Assembly: GCA_016932015.1 (NCBI GenBank) | Contig: JAFGDQ010000043.1 | Location: forward strand, 1 to 64,000 | Source of the DNA: Spirochaetota bacterium | GTDB taxonomy: Bacteria; Spirochaetota; UBA4802; JAFGDQ01 | DNA length: 64,000 nucleotides | Reading direction: 5' to 3' | In this document: one piece after another, positions 9,867 to 19,268 of the stretch | Layout: every line of letters starts with the position of its first letter | Position numbering within the stretch: the stretch's first letter is position 1 | Notes under the pieces: generated by a model | Database searches by the model: none | The model's input: the letters and a program-made list of their open reading frames with translations, nothing else | What the model was told of the DNA's origin: nothing | Program-made: the position numbers and the translations under genes

Positions 9867-11066
9867 ATGATTAAGCTTCAGAATATCAGTTTTGATCATT
9901 GCATAAAATGCACCATCTGCAATGTATACTGTCCGGTTGCCAGGGTATCGCTTTTCCCCGGCCCTAAACAATCAGGACCGGATACAGAGAGATTCAGAAT
10001 TAAAAGCCCTGAACTGGTAGATTCAACACTGAAATTATGTTCCAACTGCAAAAGATGTGAAATTGCCTGTCCATCGAACGTAAAAATCGCAGACATAATT
10101 CAGGAAGCAAAATGGAAATACCTAAAAAGAAGATGGTTCAGACCGCGTGATTTGATTTTAAGCAGAACCGATCTTATGGGCAAATTCGCCACCCTGTTCA
10201 ATTCTATTGTTAATTTTTTTACCAGACGATCTATTGTAAAATTTTTTCTGTATCTTTTTATTGGAATACCGTATCAGAAAACACTTCCGGAATATGAGAA
10301 CGGAACTTTTGAGAAGCATTTTTATAAAAATTATCCGGATCAGAATAAATTTCCTGATCATGTTGTATTTTTTCACGGATGTTTTGTAAATTATAATAAT
10401 CACAAACTTGGAAGAGATCTTGTAAAGGTGCTGAATTCACTTAATGTCGGTGTAAATCTGGTAAAGGAGAAATGCTGTGGAGTGCCGTTAATCGCAAACG
10501 GCTACATCAATAAGGCAAAGAAAAACGCACAGTATAATATCAACTCATTGTCTGAAATCCATGAAAAATCAAACTTCAAAATAGTTTCCACCTCTTCAAG
10601 CTGCACTTACGCGTTAAAAAATGAATACTCCAATCTTCTTAATCTTGACAATTCGGCAATTAGTAATGAAATTGAATATATTACAAAATTCATCTATGAC
10701 AGATTTGAAAGCGGAAACATCTTTAAGATGAAACCGGTTCCGTTAAGGGCTGCGTATCATTCCCCCTGTCATCTTGAACGGCTTGGCGGTGTAATATACA
10801 CAATAGATCTGCTGAAACGTATTCCGGGACTTGATCTTGTTATTTTGCATTCCGAATGCTGTGGAATAGCGGGAACATATGGATTTAAAAAGGAATATTA
10901 TAAACTCTCGCAGGATATCGGCAAAGACCTTTTCAGATCTATTGAGACAGCTAATCCGGAAATTGTTATTACAGACTGTGAAACATGCGCTCTGCAGATT
11001 GAAATGAATACACAATTCAAAGTACTGCATCCAGTTAACATTCTGGCAATGGCCGTTAAAGAATAA
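9867..11066 (+). CDS. glpC: Anaerobic glycerol-3-phosphate dehydrogenase subunit C
   Basis: Iron-sulfur subunit thought to anchor GlpAB and hand electrons to quinone. The 399-residue protein has two [4Fe-4S] motifs (C12, C15, C18, C22 and C58, C61, C64, C68) followed by two CCG-type cysteine-rich domains (HGCFVNYNNH ... EKCCGVPL and YHSPCHLERLGG ... SECCGIAGTYG), as in heterodisulfide-reductase-B-like proteins. It starts at the base after the glpB stop. Two bases after its stop codon lies the stop of the convergent chemoreceptor gene, so no terminator fits between them. Confidence 0.93.
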   Translation: MIKLQNISFDHCIKCTICNVYCPVARVSLFPGPKQSGPDTERFRIKSPELVDSTLKLCSNCKRCEIACPSNVKIADIIQEAKWKYLKRRWFRPRDLILSRTDLMGKFATLFNSIVNFFTRRSIVKFFLYLFIGIPYQKTLPEYENGTFEKHFYKNYPDQNKFPDHVVFFHGCFVNYNNHKLGRDLVKVLNSLNVGVNLVKEKCCGVPLIANGYINKAKKNAQYNINSLSEIHEKSNFKIVSTSSSCTYALKNEYSNLLNLDNSAISNEIEYITKFIYDRFESGNIFKMKPVPLRAAYHSPCHLERLGGVIYTIDLLKRIPGLDLVILHSECCGIAGTYGFKKEYYKLSQDIGKDLFRSIETANPEIVITDCETCALQIEMNTQFKVLHPVNILAMAVKE

Positions 11067-11068
11067 TA

Positions 11069-12628
11069 TTAGTTAACATTATCTTTATAATTTTCAATAG
11101 CCTCTTTCAGTTCATCTATAAGGCCTGTAAGTCTTTCTGATTCTCTTGAAATATCCTCCATACTATGTGAACTGTTCTGTGAACTTTCATTAATATCCGT
11201 AATTGTTTTAATAATTTCATTTATTGCGTTTTTCTGTTCGTCAGCCGCCATATTGATCTGTTCAGCTCTGGTTTTTACTGAATCAGCCTTTTCATTCATT
11301 TCTTTGTTTATTGAGACCTGTTTATCCATGTATCTTGTCAACTCATTAGTCTTCTCATTGATGGAATTCATACCTTCAATAATTGTAAGAATAGTATTCA
11401 CTGTTTCCTTGATTGCAAGTGAACCCTTTTCTATTTCATCTTCATTATTATCGATCAGGGTCTTTATATTTTTTATACTGCTTGCTGTAACATCAGCTAA
11501 CTTGGAAATTTCATCTGCGACTACTGCAAATCCCCTGCCGGCTTCACCCGCTCTTGCTGCTTCAATAGCCGCATTAAGAGAAAGAAGGTTTATCTGGTCT
11601 GAAATGTCAGTAATTATTCCGATAATATTAATCATCTCTTCAGAGCTAACTTTAATTTTTTCTATATAAGTGCTCATTGAAGTAAGAGAATCTCTGCCGG
11701 ATTCCGCTTTTCGTGAAATGTCATCTGTTGATTTTAAGAAATCATCAATAAAGCTGTTAACAGCTCCAGTAAAATTTGTAAGCTCATTCAAAGTACCGGA
11801 CATGGAAATAATATTGTCATTCTGATCTCCGGCACTATCCGCTATATTGTCTACGCCTGCGGAAATTTCTTCAATAGAGGCAGTAACTTCTTCTATAGAG
11901 GCAGCCTGATTTTGAGTATTATCTGAAACTGATCTGCTTTTTTCTGTCATAAGATGTATTGCCGAGACAATTTTTTCAGATAAATTATTCAATAAATTCT
12001 GCAGAAAAGTGCTGTGCTTGACATTTTTCCGAGTTTCCTCGTCGGAAAGCTCAACTGTTTTAGTGAATATTCTGGCTGTTAAAACGAAAATAATATAAGA
12101 AAAGATTATGGAAAAAAGCGTATCAGTTAACGCAATTACTATCTGTGTAACATCCTGATAATTTATAAAATATTTTAACAATATGAATACCGCAATATCA
12201 GTAATCAGAAATAATAAAAAAATAATAGAAAGGAAAGTAATATTACTGAAAATTATACACATACCCAAAATAGGAAAAATAAAATAAATATAGCTTGAAA
12301 AAGCGACTTCAGGCTTAAAAAAAGGTTCTCTTATCAATCCAGCAGCTACAGTAAGAGCCGCAAAAGAGATAACTACATTTGCAGCTGCAAAGTACCATCC
12401 TTTTTTGAGACAGAATAAACCGCACAGGAATCCCAGAATCAATACAGGTATTATTGCAAGTGTTTTTAAAAAATCTTCTTTACTTGAAAGCAGCATACTG
12501 AACTGCAGAATCACAATTAAAATCAATGTTATATGAATAAATATACAAAGCAGCCTGGAACGGGCCTGAAGCAAATAATTACTATCTTCATACTTTCTTA
12601 AAAATGAATTAATATACCTGTTAAACAT
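11069..12628 (-). CDS. Methyl-accepting chemotaxis protein with polytopic membrane sensor
   Basis: Chemoreceptor of 519 residues. Unlike the classical type it has no periplasmic ligand domain and no clear HAMP: residues 25-190 are six or so closely spaced membrane helices, and the rest is the cytoplasmic four-helix signalling domain. The highly conserved tip is present ([21 protein letters not shown], then [18 protein letters not shown]), so it should couple to CheA/CheW. The sensor probably detects a signal in or at the membrane. Such architecture is familiar in spirochaetes but not exclusive to them. No other che genes are in the window. It converges on glpC with a 2-base gap. Confidence 0.92.
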   Translation of the reverse strand: MFNRYINSFLRKYEDSNYLLQARSRLLCIFIHITLILIVILQFSMLLSSKEDFLKTLAIIPVLILGFLCGLFCLKKGWYFAAANVVISFAALTVAAGLIREPFFKPEVAFSSYIYFIFPILGMCIIFSNITFLSIIFLLFLITDIAVFILLKYFINYQDVTQIVIALTDTLFSIIFSYIIFVLTARIFTKTVELSDEETRKNVKHSTFLQNLLNNLSEKIVSAIHLMTEKSRSVSDNTQNQAASIEEVTASIEEISAGVDNIADSAGDQNDNIISMSGTLNELTNFTGAVNSFIDDFLKSTDDISRKAESGRDSLTSMSTYIEKIKVSSEEMINIIGIITDISDQINLLSLNAAIEAARAGEAGRGFAVVADEISKLADVTASSIKNIKTLIDNNEDEIEKGSLAIKETVNTILTIIEGMNSINEKTNELTRYMDKQVSINKEMNEKADSVKTRAEQINMAADEQKNAINEIIKTITDINESSQNSSHSMEDISRESERLTGLIDELKEAIENYKDNVN

Positions 12629-12752
12629 ATAAATAACCTGTCTTAAATGAAATTTATTCTTTAAATACTGTGCTTTATAATACTTGAATCCAATATATTA
12701 TATAATTATTACGAATCGTTAATTTTGAAATTTAGAAAAAAATAATGAACAC

Positions 12753-12771
12753 CCCCGCCGCAACAGCGGGG
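12753..12771. repeat. GC-rich hairpin (REP-like)
   Basis: CCCCGC, a 7-base spacer and GCGGGG form a hairpin in otherwise AT-rich sequence between two - strand genes. The ending GCGGGGAA also occurs near 53953. There is no T-run, so it is either a weak terminator of the nucleotidyltransferase gene or a copy of a small dispersed repeat. Confidence 0.4.
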
Positions 12772-12858
12772 AATTAGACAGAAAGAGATTAAATATTATT
12801 GCCCGGAAAGTATGCAGACAATATTAACAAGGCTACTATTATTATCGAAAAAAAAGTA

Positions 12859-13764
12859 TTAAAGCCATAGATTTTTCGGATATTCATTATAATCGGTTAA
12901 TTCTTTTATTTTATTTATTACATGTTCTTTATCTTCCTGATATGTAATGCCGAGCCACTTGCTTTTTGACTGCAGAACTTTAACTTTTGAATGGCCGCTT
13001 TTTATTAAATTATTAACTACTGTTGGAATATAAAATTCGGATTTTATATTATCAATGTTATTATGAAGAAAATCAGTAAATTGTAAACTCAAATGATCAA
13101 AAATCGTTTTGTTGAATCCGAATAAATTCATGGATACATATTCATTCCCTGTTAACTCAGTTATATGTCCGGAATTATCAGTTGACTGGATTTTATTGCC
13201 GGATTTTTGAATATTGGTATGCTCAATAATATTTTCAAGAGAATCATTCTGATCCAGGGAGCAGACTCCCCTGGAAACCGTGCCGAAGTCTGATAACGTA
13301 TTTTTTAATATATAAGCGACAATAGCATAGCTTTCATGTACATCTCCGGTGTTACTAAAATAATCAGCTAAAACCTGAAATGCATCGCTGCCGTAAAAAT
13401 CATCACCATTTATAACAGCAAAAGGCCCTTTTATCTTTGTGCCTGCACATAAAATTGCATGTCCCGTTCCCCATGGTTTTGTTCTGTTATGAGGAATCTG
13501 GAAATTTTCAGGAATATTTTGTAAATCCTGGAAAATATATTCCACATTTATCCTCTTTTCATATTTCCTGCCAATAACTTCCCTGAACTCTTTTTCAATA
13601 TCCTTTCGTATTACAAAATAAACTCCTGAAAATCCTGCCCTTACAGCATCAAAAATAGAATAGTCTATTATTGTTTCGCCATTTTCGCCTATCGGAACAA
13701 TTTGTTTAAGTCCTCCGAATCTGCTTCCCATTCCGGCTGCAAGTACTAATAAAACTGGTTCCAT
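12859..13764 (-). CDS. Nucleotidyltransferase (sugar-phosphate type)
   Basis: Predicted NTP transferase of 301 residues with the GT-A-like Rossmann fold. The N-terminus has the nucleotide-binding motif LVLAAGMGSRFGGLKQIVPIG, and GPFAVINGDDFYGSDAF holds the metal-binding Asp of this superfamily. The family couples a sugar 1-phosphate to UTP, CTP or dTTP in envelope polysaccharide synthesis; the sugar cannot be told from sequence. The C-terminal part lacks the beta-helix of GlmU-type enzymes. The ATG has AAGGAA seven bases upstream. It is monocistronic; the chemoreceptor on the same strand is 230 bases downstream. Confidence 0.85.
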   Translation of the reverse strand: MEPVLLVLAAGMGSRFGGLKQIVPIGENGETIIDYSIFDAVRAGFSGVYFVIRKDIEKEFREVIGRKYEKRINVEYIFQDLQNIPENFQIPHNRTKPWGTGHAILCAGTKIKGPFAVINGDDFYGSDAFQVLADYFSNTGDVHESYAIVAYILKNTLSDFGTVSRGVCSLDQNDSLENIIEHTNIQKSGNKIQSTDNSGHITELTGNEYVSMNLFGFNKTIFDHLSLQFTDFLHNNIDNIKSEFYIPTVVNNLIKSGHSKVKVLQSKSKWLGITYQEDKEHVINKIKELTDYNEYPKNLWL

Positions 13765-14179
13765 ATTTTTTCCTTATTAAACTCAATAAAATGTCTTTCA
13801 ATATTCTTTTACGGAAATTGAATCATATTTTTAAAGTATTTTGATTAATAAAATATTAATAATTAAAACATTATACATATTTCTAATTAAAATAAATTAA
13901 ATATTTGCCATATATTCCGAATATTATACTATTGTCCTCAAAAAAAAGTGTTTCTGTTAGTAATTATTCTATTTAATTAACCAATAATAATCAATTAAAT
14001 TAATAATTCTAATTTTTTCTTAATTTTTAACCGGGCGTATTATACATTTTATCATAGCTAATAAAATCTATGTTTTTCTTTATAAGATTTCAGCTGAATT
14101 ATAGTCCTGCTTCACTTCTATTGCATTTAATCCGCCAATCTCGGAAATCAGGAAAAGAGATGCTTAAAGAATATTTTAA
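13765..14179. other. AT-rich intergenic region, no gene seen
   Basis: About 415 very AT-rich bases between the nucleotidyltransferase gene and the PadR promoter. I see no ORF with a ribosome binding site, no GC-rich hairpin and no clear repeat. Confidence 0.5.
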
Positions 14180-14219
14180 TTGACATATATACTATATTGA
14201 ATGGTATATTTTATACCAT
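14180..14219 (+). promoter_or_regulatory. padR promoter with operator
   Basis: TTGACA at 14180-14185 is a good -35 box. The -10 region is covered by ATGGTATA-TTT-TATACCAT (14201-14219), an 8+3+8 perfect inverted repeat; TATATT at 14205 could serve as -10 with a 19-base spacer. A repressor bound here would block RNA polymerase. The only regulator gene nearby is the PadR gene 32 bases downstream, so autoregulation is likely. Confidence 0.7.
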
Positions 14220-14250
14220 AAAAATTAAACATTACTCAAAGGAGAAAAAA

Positions 14251-14706
14251 ATGAAAACAGATTTGGTTATTCTGGGTCTAATTGAAAATAATGTACAAAG
14301 CGGTTATGACATCATGAAACAGCTTAAAAAGCTGACTGTCAAAAATGCCAACATCAAATTTGGGTCTATTTATCATGCATTAAAGAAAAGTACGGATAAC
14401 GGCTGGATAAAAAAAACAGGCTCTACCAGAGATGGAGGAAATCCGGAAAAACATATTTACAAGATAACTCCTGAAGGAAAAAAATATTTAAAAAAAGCGT
14501 CAAAGAAATATTTTAGCGATAAAGATGTATTTTTTGATGCTGACCTGACTCTAATGGTTCTTGATGAACTTGACGCGGAATCAATTGAAGAAAGAATCCA
14601 GATTGTGAAAGATAAGTTAGCAATGATCAAGGGAACTGACACACTCTATCTGAGTTATATTGAACATCACTTAAAAGCTGAACTTGCATGGCTTAAAGCT
14701 ATCTAA
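14251..14706 (+). CDS. PadR family transcriptional regulator
   Basis: A regulator of 151 residues. The N-terminal winged helix is typical of PadR (LVILGLIENNVQSGYDIMKQL, IKFGSIYHALKKSTDNGWIK, YKITPEGKKYLKKA), followed by a helical C-terminal domain (TLMVLDELDAESIEERIQIVKDKL) used for dimerisation. An in-frame TTG exists at 14197, inside the operator; the ATG at 14251 has GGAG nine bases upstream and begins exactly where PadR proteins begin. No transporter or enzyme is next to it, so its target beyond itself is unknown. A strong terminator follows. Confidence 0.88.
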   Translation: MKTDLVILGLIENNVQSGYDIMKQLKKLTVKNANIKFGSIYHALKKSTDNGWIKKTGSTRDGGNPEKHIYKITPEGKKYLKKASKKYFSDKDVFFDADLTLMVLDELDAESIEERIQIVKDKLAMIKGTDTLYLSYIEHHLKAELAWLKAI

Positions 14707-14743
14707 TTTACTGTCTACACAAAATCAGCATAAATCCGATATT

Positions 14744-14774
14744 AACGGCTGTAAATCATTTACAGCCGTTTTCT
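14744..14774 (+). terminator. Rho-independent terminator after padR
   Basis: Twelve-base perfect stem (AACGGCTGTAAA / TTTACAGCCGTT) with a 3-base loop, followed by a short T-rich run. Confidence 0.8.
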
Positions 14775-15262
14775 ATATATAAGTAAATAATTTTAGTTTT
14801 AATCCAATCAAATACGGATTAAATATTTTTCCTTTCTTTGACTTTTAGTAAAAAACAGACTTGAAATTCACAACCTGCACAGCAATCTGAAAGAGTATTA
14901 AACCTTAATTGATTAAAACAGCATGATCATTTACAATTTTTTTACTTAATGTTAGGTAAAATATACGAATATAAGATTATGATAATTTATCATCATGATT
15001 TTTCCGCTGCGAAATGTTTTTGCTTATTAAAGAAAAAACTGTTGTTTTATTTAGATTACTATGCTAATATACTATTCGGAAAAGTATTTTAGTTTTTTGT
15101 GTTCTCCGGTTATTATACAGTTTCAACCTGATCATAACTCTCATTTATAGAACAGCGTTGTATAAAGAAGATTTTTATTTTTTTACAGCCAAGAAAAATC
15201 CTTGACGAGTATTAAATATCCTTACTTTTATAAGGAAAAATCTATCAGTTAAAGACAGTGTT
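14775..15262. other. Non-coding region with candidate promoter
   Basis: About 490 AT-rich bases without a supported gene. TTGACG at 15202-15207 with TTTTAT at 15226-15231 (18-base spacer) is a candidate promoter for the small gene at 15263. Confidence 0.4.
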
Positions 15263-15676
15263 TTGAATAATAATAATAATAATAATATAAACTTGGATAT
15301 TTTACCCAAAGATGGAAATAAAATCATAGATGAACTAAAAAAAGGCAATATGGTTATTGCACGTTCAGGGAATGATTTTTTATATATGCTTGATAAGGAT
15401 AGCGAATTTCATTTGTTCACGCATTCACCGGGTTCCCAGCAGGGAGGAAAGAAACAATTCCCAAAAGATGAAAAACATACGGCTATTATGCGTAATTTCG
15501 CCAACCTGGCGGATACTCTTTACCTGGTTATTTTTGATAAATCTTTTGATATTTTCGGTGTCATGTACAGCGCAGAGGAAGGAATTTTAAACATGTTTCC
15601 CGGCAATGACAGAGATGCTGACGAAGATATAGAATTTATTATTCCTGATAAGGAATCCGTTAATAATAACGGATAA
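15263..15676 (+). CDS. Small acidic protein of unknown function with poly-Asn start
   Basis: An unrecognised soluble protein of up to 137 residues. The frame opens at TTG (15263) and then runs through AAT repeated seven times, giving a poly-Asn N-terminus. There is no good ribosome binding site before that TTG; the second TTG at 15293 or the ATG at 15350 are alternatives. The body (GNMVIARSGNDFLYMLDKDSEFHLF, LYLVIFDKSFDIFGVMYSAEEG) looks like a small beta-rich domain, and the C-terminus is strongly acidic (GNDRDADEDIEF). It precedes, and is probably transcribed with or near, the genes leading into the molybdoenzyme. The start is uncertain. Confidence 0.55.
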   Translation: MNNNNNNNINLDILPKDGNKIIDELKKGNMVIARSGNDFLYMLDKDSEFHLFTHSPGSQQGGKKQFPKDEKHTAIMRNFANLADTLYLVIFDKSFDIFGVMYSAEEGILNMFPGNDRDADEDIEFIIPDKESVNNNG

Positions 15677-15817
15677 ACCTTGCAGATAGAAAATTTAACA
15701 GATAAATTACTTTGCATATAAGCTCTATTATTTATTTTTAACCAAATAATAAGGGTTCTATCTTGCAGCAAAATCTAAAATAAAAACTAAGCTAAGGAAC
15801 AATTAGGAGGTCATAAA

Positions 15818-16066
15818 ATGCCAATGGTCCCGGCAAATACAAAAGAGCTTACAGCTGAAATCAAGCGCTATCTCAGCAAATTTCCAGGAGATTTAATTTG
15901 CGCCCGTCAGATATGGTATGAAGGTCTGGGAGGCCAGGGTACTCCAAATCCGACGGAAATGGATGCTATGCACGCTGTTTTAGACAGCCTTAAAGACTGG
16001 ACATCTGTTGGAAACGTACGTTACGAGAAATTCGGACAGCAGCACAGTTTCAAACGGATAAAATAA
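15818..16066 (+). CDS. Small conserved-looking protein of unknown function
   Basis: An 82-residue soluble protein with an excellent ribosome binding site (AGGAGG nine bases before the ATG), so it is surely translated. Sequence features are a helical N-terminus (TKELTAEIKRYLSKFPGDLICARQIWYEGLGG) and a C-terminus ending in a basic tail (FKRIK). I do not recognise the family. It is followed after 19 bases by the histone-like gene and then by the molybdoenzyme genes, so it probably belongs to the same transcription unit. Confidence 0.75.
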   Translation: MPMVPANTKELTAEIKRYLSKFPGDLICARQIWYEGLGGQGTPNPTEMDAMHAVLDSLKDWTSVGNVRYEKFGQQHSFKRIK

Positions 16067-16085
16067 ATAATTCAGGAAGTAAATA

Positions 16086-16508
16086 ATGACAAAGAAAGCA
16101 ACTAACACAGCAAAACAAAAAGAGGCAAAAACCACAGCAAAAAAAGCTGTAAAACCTAAAGCAGTTAAAGCTGCAGCAAAGAAAACTGATAAAACTGCAA
16201 TATCCGCAAAAGCAAAAACTACTACTAAAGCCGCTGCTAAAACAGCTGTTAAAACTAAAAAAACAGCTGCAAAAACAACCAGGACTGTTAAATCAACATC
16301 TATAAACAAAAACAACCTGATGATTCAGCATTTATTCAAGCTGCAGGGTCTATACCGCACACCTGAAGGTAAAACTTTAAAAGTAGTTGTGTCTGAAGTT
16401 TATAATCTCAGATGTTTCGAGATTGTTGACGGTAAAATGGTCGGGCCTATGATTAAAATACATCCGACTTCTGATCTGGCTAAATCTCTTGTCGAGGTTA
16501 CGAACTAA
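16086..16508 (+). CDS. Histone-H1-like Lys/Ala-rich protein with small C-terminal domain
   Basis: A 140-residue, highly basic protein. Residues 1-75 are almost only Lys, Ala and Thr in AAKKA / KTAAK patterns (KAVKPKAVKAAAKK, TAAKTTRTVKS), like the tail of histone H1 or bacterial Hc1/AlgP proteins that bind DNA without sequence specificity. Residues 80-140 form a separate ordered domain (MIQHLFKLQGLYRTPEGKTLKVVVSEVYN ... MVGPMIKIHPTSDLAKSLVEV). A role in DNA or RNA compaction is inference from composition. The ATG has AGGAAG upstream. It is 80 bases before the transhydroxylase-like gene on the same strand. Confidence 0.75.
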   Translation: MTKKATNTAKQKEAKTTAKKAVKPKAVKAAAKKTDKTAISAKAKTTTKAAAKTAVKTKKTAAKTTRTVKSTSINKNNLMIQHLFKLQGLYRTPEGKTLKVVVSEVYNLRCFEIVDGKMVGPMIKIHPTSDLAKSLVEVTN

Positions 16509-16588
16509 TAAGGTCTGTGTATTTAATAATGAAAATTACACAATATGATATATTCAGAAAATTGCGGTAAGGAGGACAATAAATTATA

Positions 16589-19264
16589 ATGAGCGAGAAA
16601 GTTACACACAGTATTTGTGTAGGCGGGCCTATAGCAATACACACTGTTGACGGTGTTATAAGGCGAGTAAGACCTATTATTTTTGATAAAGACGACCCGA
16701 AAGGCTGGGTAATTAAAGCACGCGGAAAGGAATTCACACCAAACAGAAAAACTTCACCGGCTTTTATTGCGCTTACAGAAAAAAACCGAGCATATTCCTA
16801 TGACCGTATCCGCTACCCGATGATTCGTGAAGATTTTGTGGAAACTTCGGATGGAAAGAACAGAAAAACTGAGAACAGGGGAAAATCAGGATACCGCAGA
16901 GCATCGTGGGATGAAGCTCTTGAGCTTACTGCACGTGAGATTAAACGTGTTCAGAATACATATGGAAAGGAATCTGTAACAGCTATTACAAGTTCCCACC
17001 ATTCATGGGGATTACTTGGATATAAACTTTCAGCATTCGCGCGTTTTTTCAGAATGCTGGGATATACTGAAATTAAAGACAATCCGGATTCATGGGAAGG
17101 TTTCACATGGGGAGCTCCTCATACATACGGATATTACTGGCGTCTCGGCGGAACAGAAGCATTTGACCTCCTTGAAGACGCGTTACAGAACGTTGAAACA
17201 ATGATCATGTGGTCTCATGACCCGGACACAACAAGAGGCGGATATGCGGGTAATGAATCAACAATGTGGCGCCACTGGCTTGACGATCTGGGCGTACAGT
17301 TCATATATATTGATCCATTTAACAATTTCTCTTCCGTGAAACAGGCTGATAAATGGTTTGGTCCAAGACCGGGAACTGACGCTGCTCTTTGTGAAGGAAT
17401 CGCATATGTATGGCTTACAGAAGGCACATACGATAAGAAATATATAGCAAAACACGGCCATAGATTTGATGAATGGGCTGATTACATACTCGGCAAAGGT
17501 GTTGACCGCATACCCAAGACCCCTAAATGGGCAGAAGAAGAGACTGGAATTCCGGCTGCAGATATAAAAGCTCTTGCACGCCGCTGGGCTTCGACCAGAA
17601 CAATGGGCGGAAGCGGTCTTCGCGGCGGTTTCGGCGGAGTATGCCGTACTGCAAACGGAACGGAATTCGCACGCCTCATGGTTCAGCTTTTCGCTATGCA
17701 GGGAATGGGTAAACCGGGCAGCAATATATGGTCAGGAACAACCGGTGCTCCAATGGATTATAACTTCTGGTTTGGCGGATACTCAGACCCGCTTTCACAG
17801 ATCGCGAATCAGCCTGTAGCAGATGAAACTGCTGTTAACACAGTTACGCAGAAATTATACCGCCCCAACCTTCCTGATGCTATTCTAGAGGGAAGCTATC
17901 AGTGGTATGGGGAAGGTTTCTGCGGAGGCGGTATAGACCAGGAATTTACTGAACACATTTATCCGGAACCCGGATGTTCAAAAATACATCTGTTTTACAG
18001 ATACGGCGGATGTTTCATGGGCACAATGCTTGATACGAATAAATGGGTGCGCATGTACAGAAGCCCCGAACTTGAATTGGTAGTTAACCAGGACATTCAT
18101 TTTCACGGTGAAGCCAGATTCGCGGATGTTATTTTCCCGGCGTGTACAAACCTTGAACGCTACGATATCGGAGAATTCTGCAACTCAGGTAACGGCGGTT
18201 ATCAGTCTCATTCACAGACAGGATGCAGCTGGCAGGTTGTTGTTTTTCAGGATAAAGCAATTGAGCCTTTATGGGAATCAAGGTCAGATTACTGGATTTT
18301 TTCCCATCTTGCAGAAAAACTCGGCTGGGGTGAAAGATACACTGAAGGACGTTCAGAACTTGACTGGTGTAAACGTTTCTGGGAAAAATCAGACCTTTGC
18401 GACAAAATATCATGGGAAGATTTTACAAAGAAAGGTTATTATATAGCGGGTGTTCCGGAAAACTGGGAAAGACATTATGCTTTCCGCTGGTTTGCAGAAG
18501 GATATCCCTGTGATACACCTAATCATAAGCCTTTTCAGGAAGAAGGAAAACTCGGTACTTTTACAGGTAAATTTGAATTTGTATCAGAATCGCTCCTTTA
18601 TTGGGCACCTCATGATGAAACCCGTACTCCTATTGCTACTTATAAACATAGCTGGGAAGGACATCATTCAATAAAAGTCAGAAAATATCCTTTTCATTTA
18701 ATAAGCCCGCATCCACGCTATGACTACCATACACAGCACAACTCATCAACGCCATGGATATGGGAAATTCCTGAAAACAGAGCATACAGAAAAGGTAATC
18801 CATATCTTATAGCGCGCATTCATCCAGTTAAAGCTAAGGAAAAAGGTATTGAAGACGGTGATTTTGTACTGCTCTTCAATGAAAGGGGATCGGTATTATG
18901 TGTTGCCAGAGTTACATACCGCGTAGAAGTGAATACAATACATGCCTATGGTTCATCAGGTATATATAATCCCGTAAAACCGGGTGAAACATCAATGGAT
19001 ATCGGAGGATGCGTAAATATTCTAACTCCCGGTAAGCTCATAGGCTCCATGGTACCTGGAATGGCGCCTAATTCCACTTTGATGGACATCTGCAAATACG
19101 AAGGAGAAATACCGGAAGGGCAGATGTTTGAACATAAGCTGGATTCAGTAGCTAAAGATGCAGATCCAGACGCTGAGACATGTATTGACATTATAGAAGG
19201 ACATGGTTTTGAAAAAATTCAGGCCAAAGTTAGAGAAAAATATCTGAAAAAGGGAGTCTACTAA
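16589..19264 (+). CDS. Transhydroxylase-like molybdopterin oxidoreductase, large subunit
   Basis: Mo-bisPGD enzyme of the DMSO-reductase superfamily, 891 residues, closest in layout to pyrogallol-phloroglucinol transhydroxylase, which moves hydroxyl groups on polyphenols during anaerobic gallate degradation. There is no N-terminal [4Fe-4S] motif and no Tat signal, as in that enzyme, so it is cytoplasmic. In the Pelobacter acidigallici enzyme, as I recall, Ser175 binds Mo and His144, Asp174 and Trp176 line the site. Here H137, D167, S168 and W169 (SSHHSWG; NPDSWEG) fit with a constant offset of 7. MGB-cofactor segments and a C-terminal beta-barrel domain (HPVKAKEKGIEDGDFVLLFNERG) are present. 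GGAGG precedes the ATG by 13 bases. The small subunit starts 4 bases after its stop. The true substrate is not fixed by these residues. Confidence 0.85.
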   Translation: MSEKVTHSICVGGPIAIHTVDGVIRRVRPIIFDKDDPKGWVIKARGKEFTPNRKTSPAFIALTEKNRAYSYDRIRYPMIREDFVETSDGKNRKTENRGKSGYRRASWDEALELTAREIKRVQNTYGKESVTAITSSHHSWGLLGYKLSAFARFFRMLGYTEIKDNPDSWEGFTWGAPHTYGYYWRLGGTEAFDLLEDALQNVETMIMWSHDPDTTRGGYAGNESTMWRHWLDDLGVQFIYIDPFNNFSSVKQADKWFGPRPGTDAALCEGIAYVWLTEGTYDKKYIAKHGHRFDEWADYILGKGVDRIPKTPKWAEEETGIPAADIKALARRWASTRTMGGSGLRGGFGGVCRTANGTEFARLMVQLFAMQGMGKPGSNIWSGTTGAPMDYNFWFGGYSDPLSQIANQPVADETAVNTVTQKLYRPNLPDAILEGSYQWYGEGFCGGGIDQEFTEHIYPEPGCSKIHLFYRYGGCFMGTMLDTNKWVRMYRSPELELVVNQDIHFHGEARFADVIFPACTNLERYDIGEFCNSGNGGYQSHSQTGCSWQVVVFQDKAIEPLWESRSDYWIFSHLAEKLGWGERYTEGRSELDWCKRFWEKSDLCDKISWEDFTKKGYYIAGVPENWERHYAFRWFAEGYPCDTPNHKPFQEEGKLGTFTGKFEFVSESLLYWAPHDETRTPIATYKHSWEGHHSIKVRKYPFHLISPHPRYDYHTQHNSSTPWIWEIPENRAYRKGNPYLIARIHPVKAKEKGIEDGDFVLLFNERGSVLCVARVTYRVEVNTIHAYGSSGIYNPVKPGETSMDIGGCVNILTPGKLIGSMVPGMAPNSTLMDICKYEGEIPEGQMFEHKLDSVAKDADPDAETCIDIIEGHGFEKIQAKVREKYLKKGVY

Positions 19265-19268
19265 TAAA

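Noticed and set aside
15980..16315. Hydrophobic ORF on the - strand opposite the histone-like gene
   Set aside because: It is the complement of the Lys/Ala repeats; the Val/Ala/Phe-rich product is an artefact of that composition.
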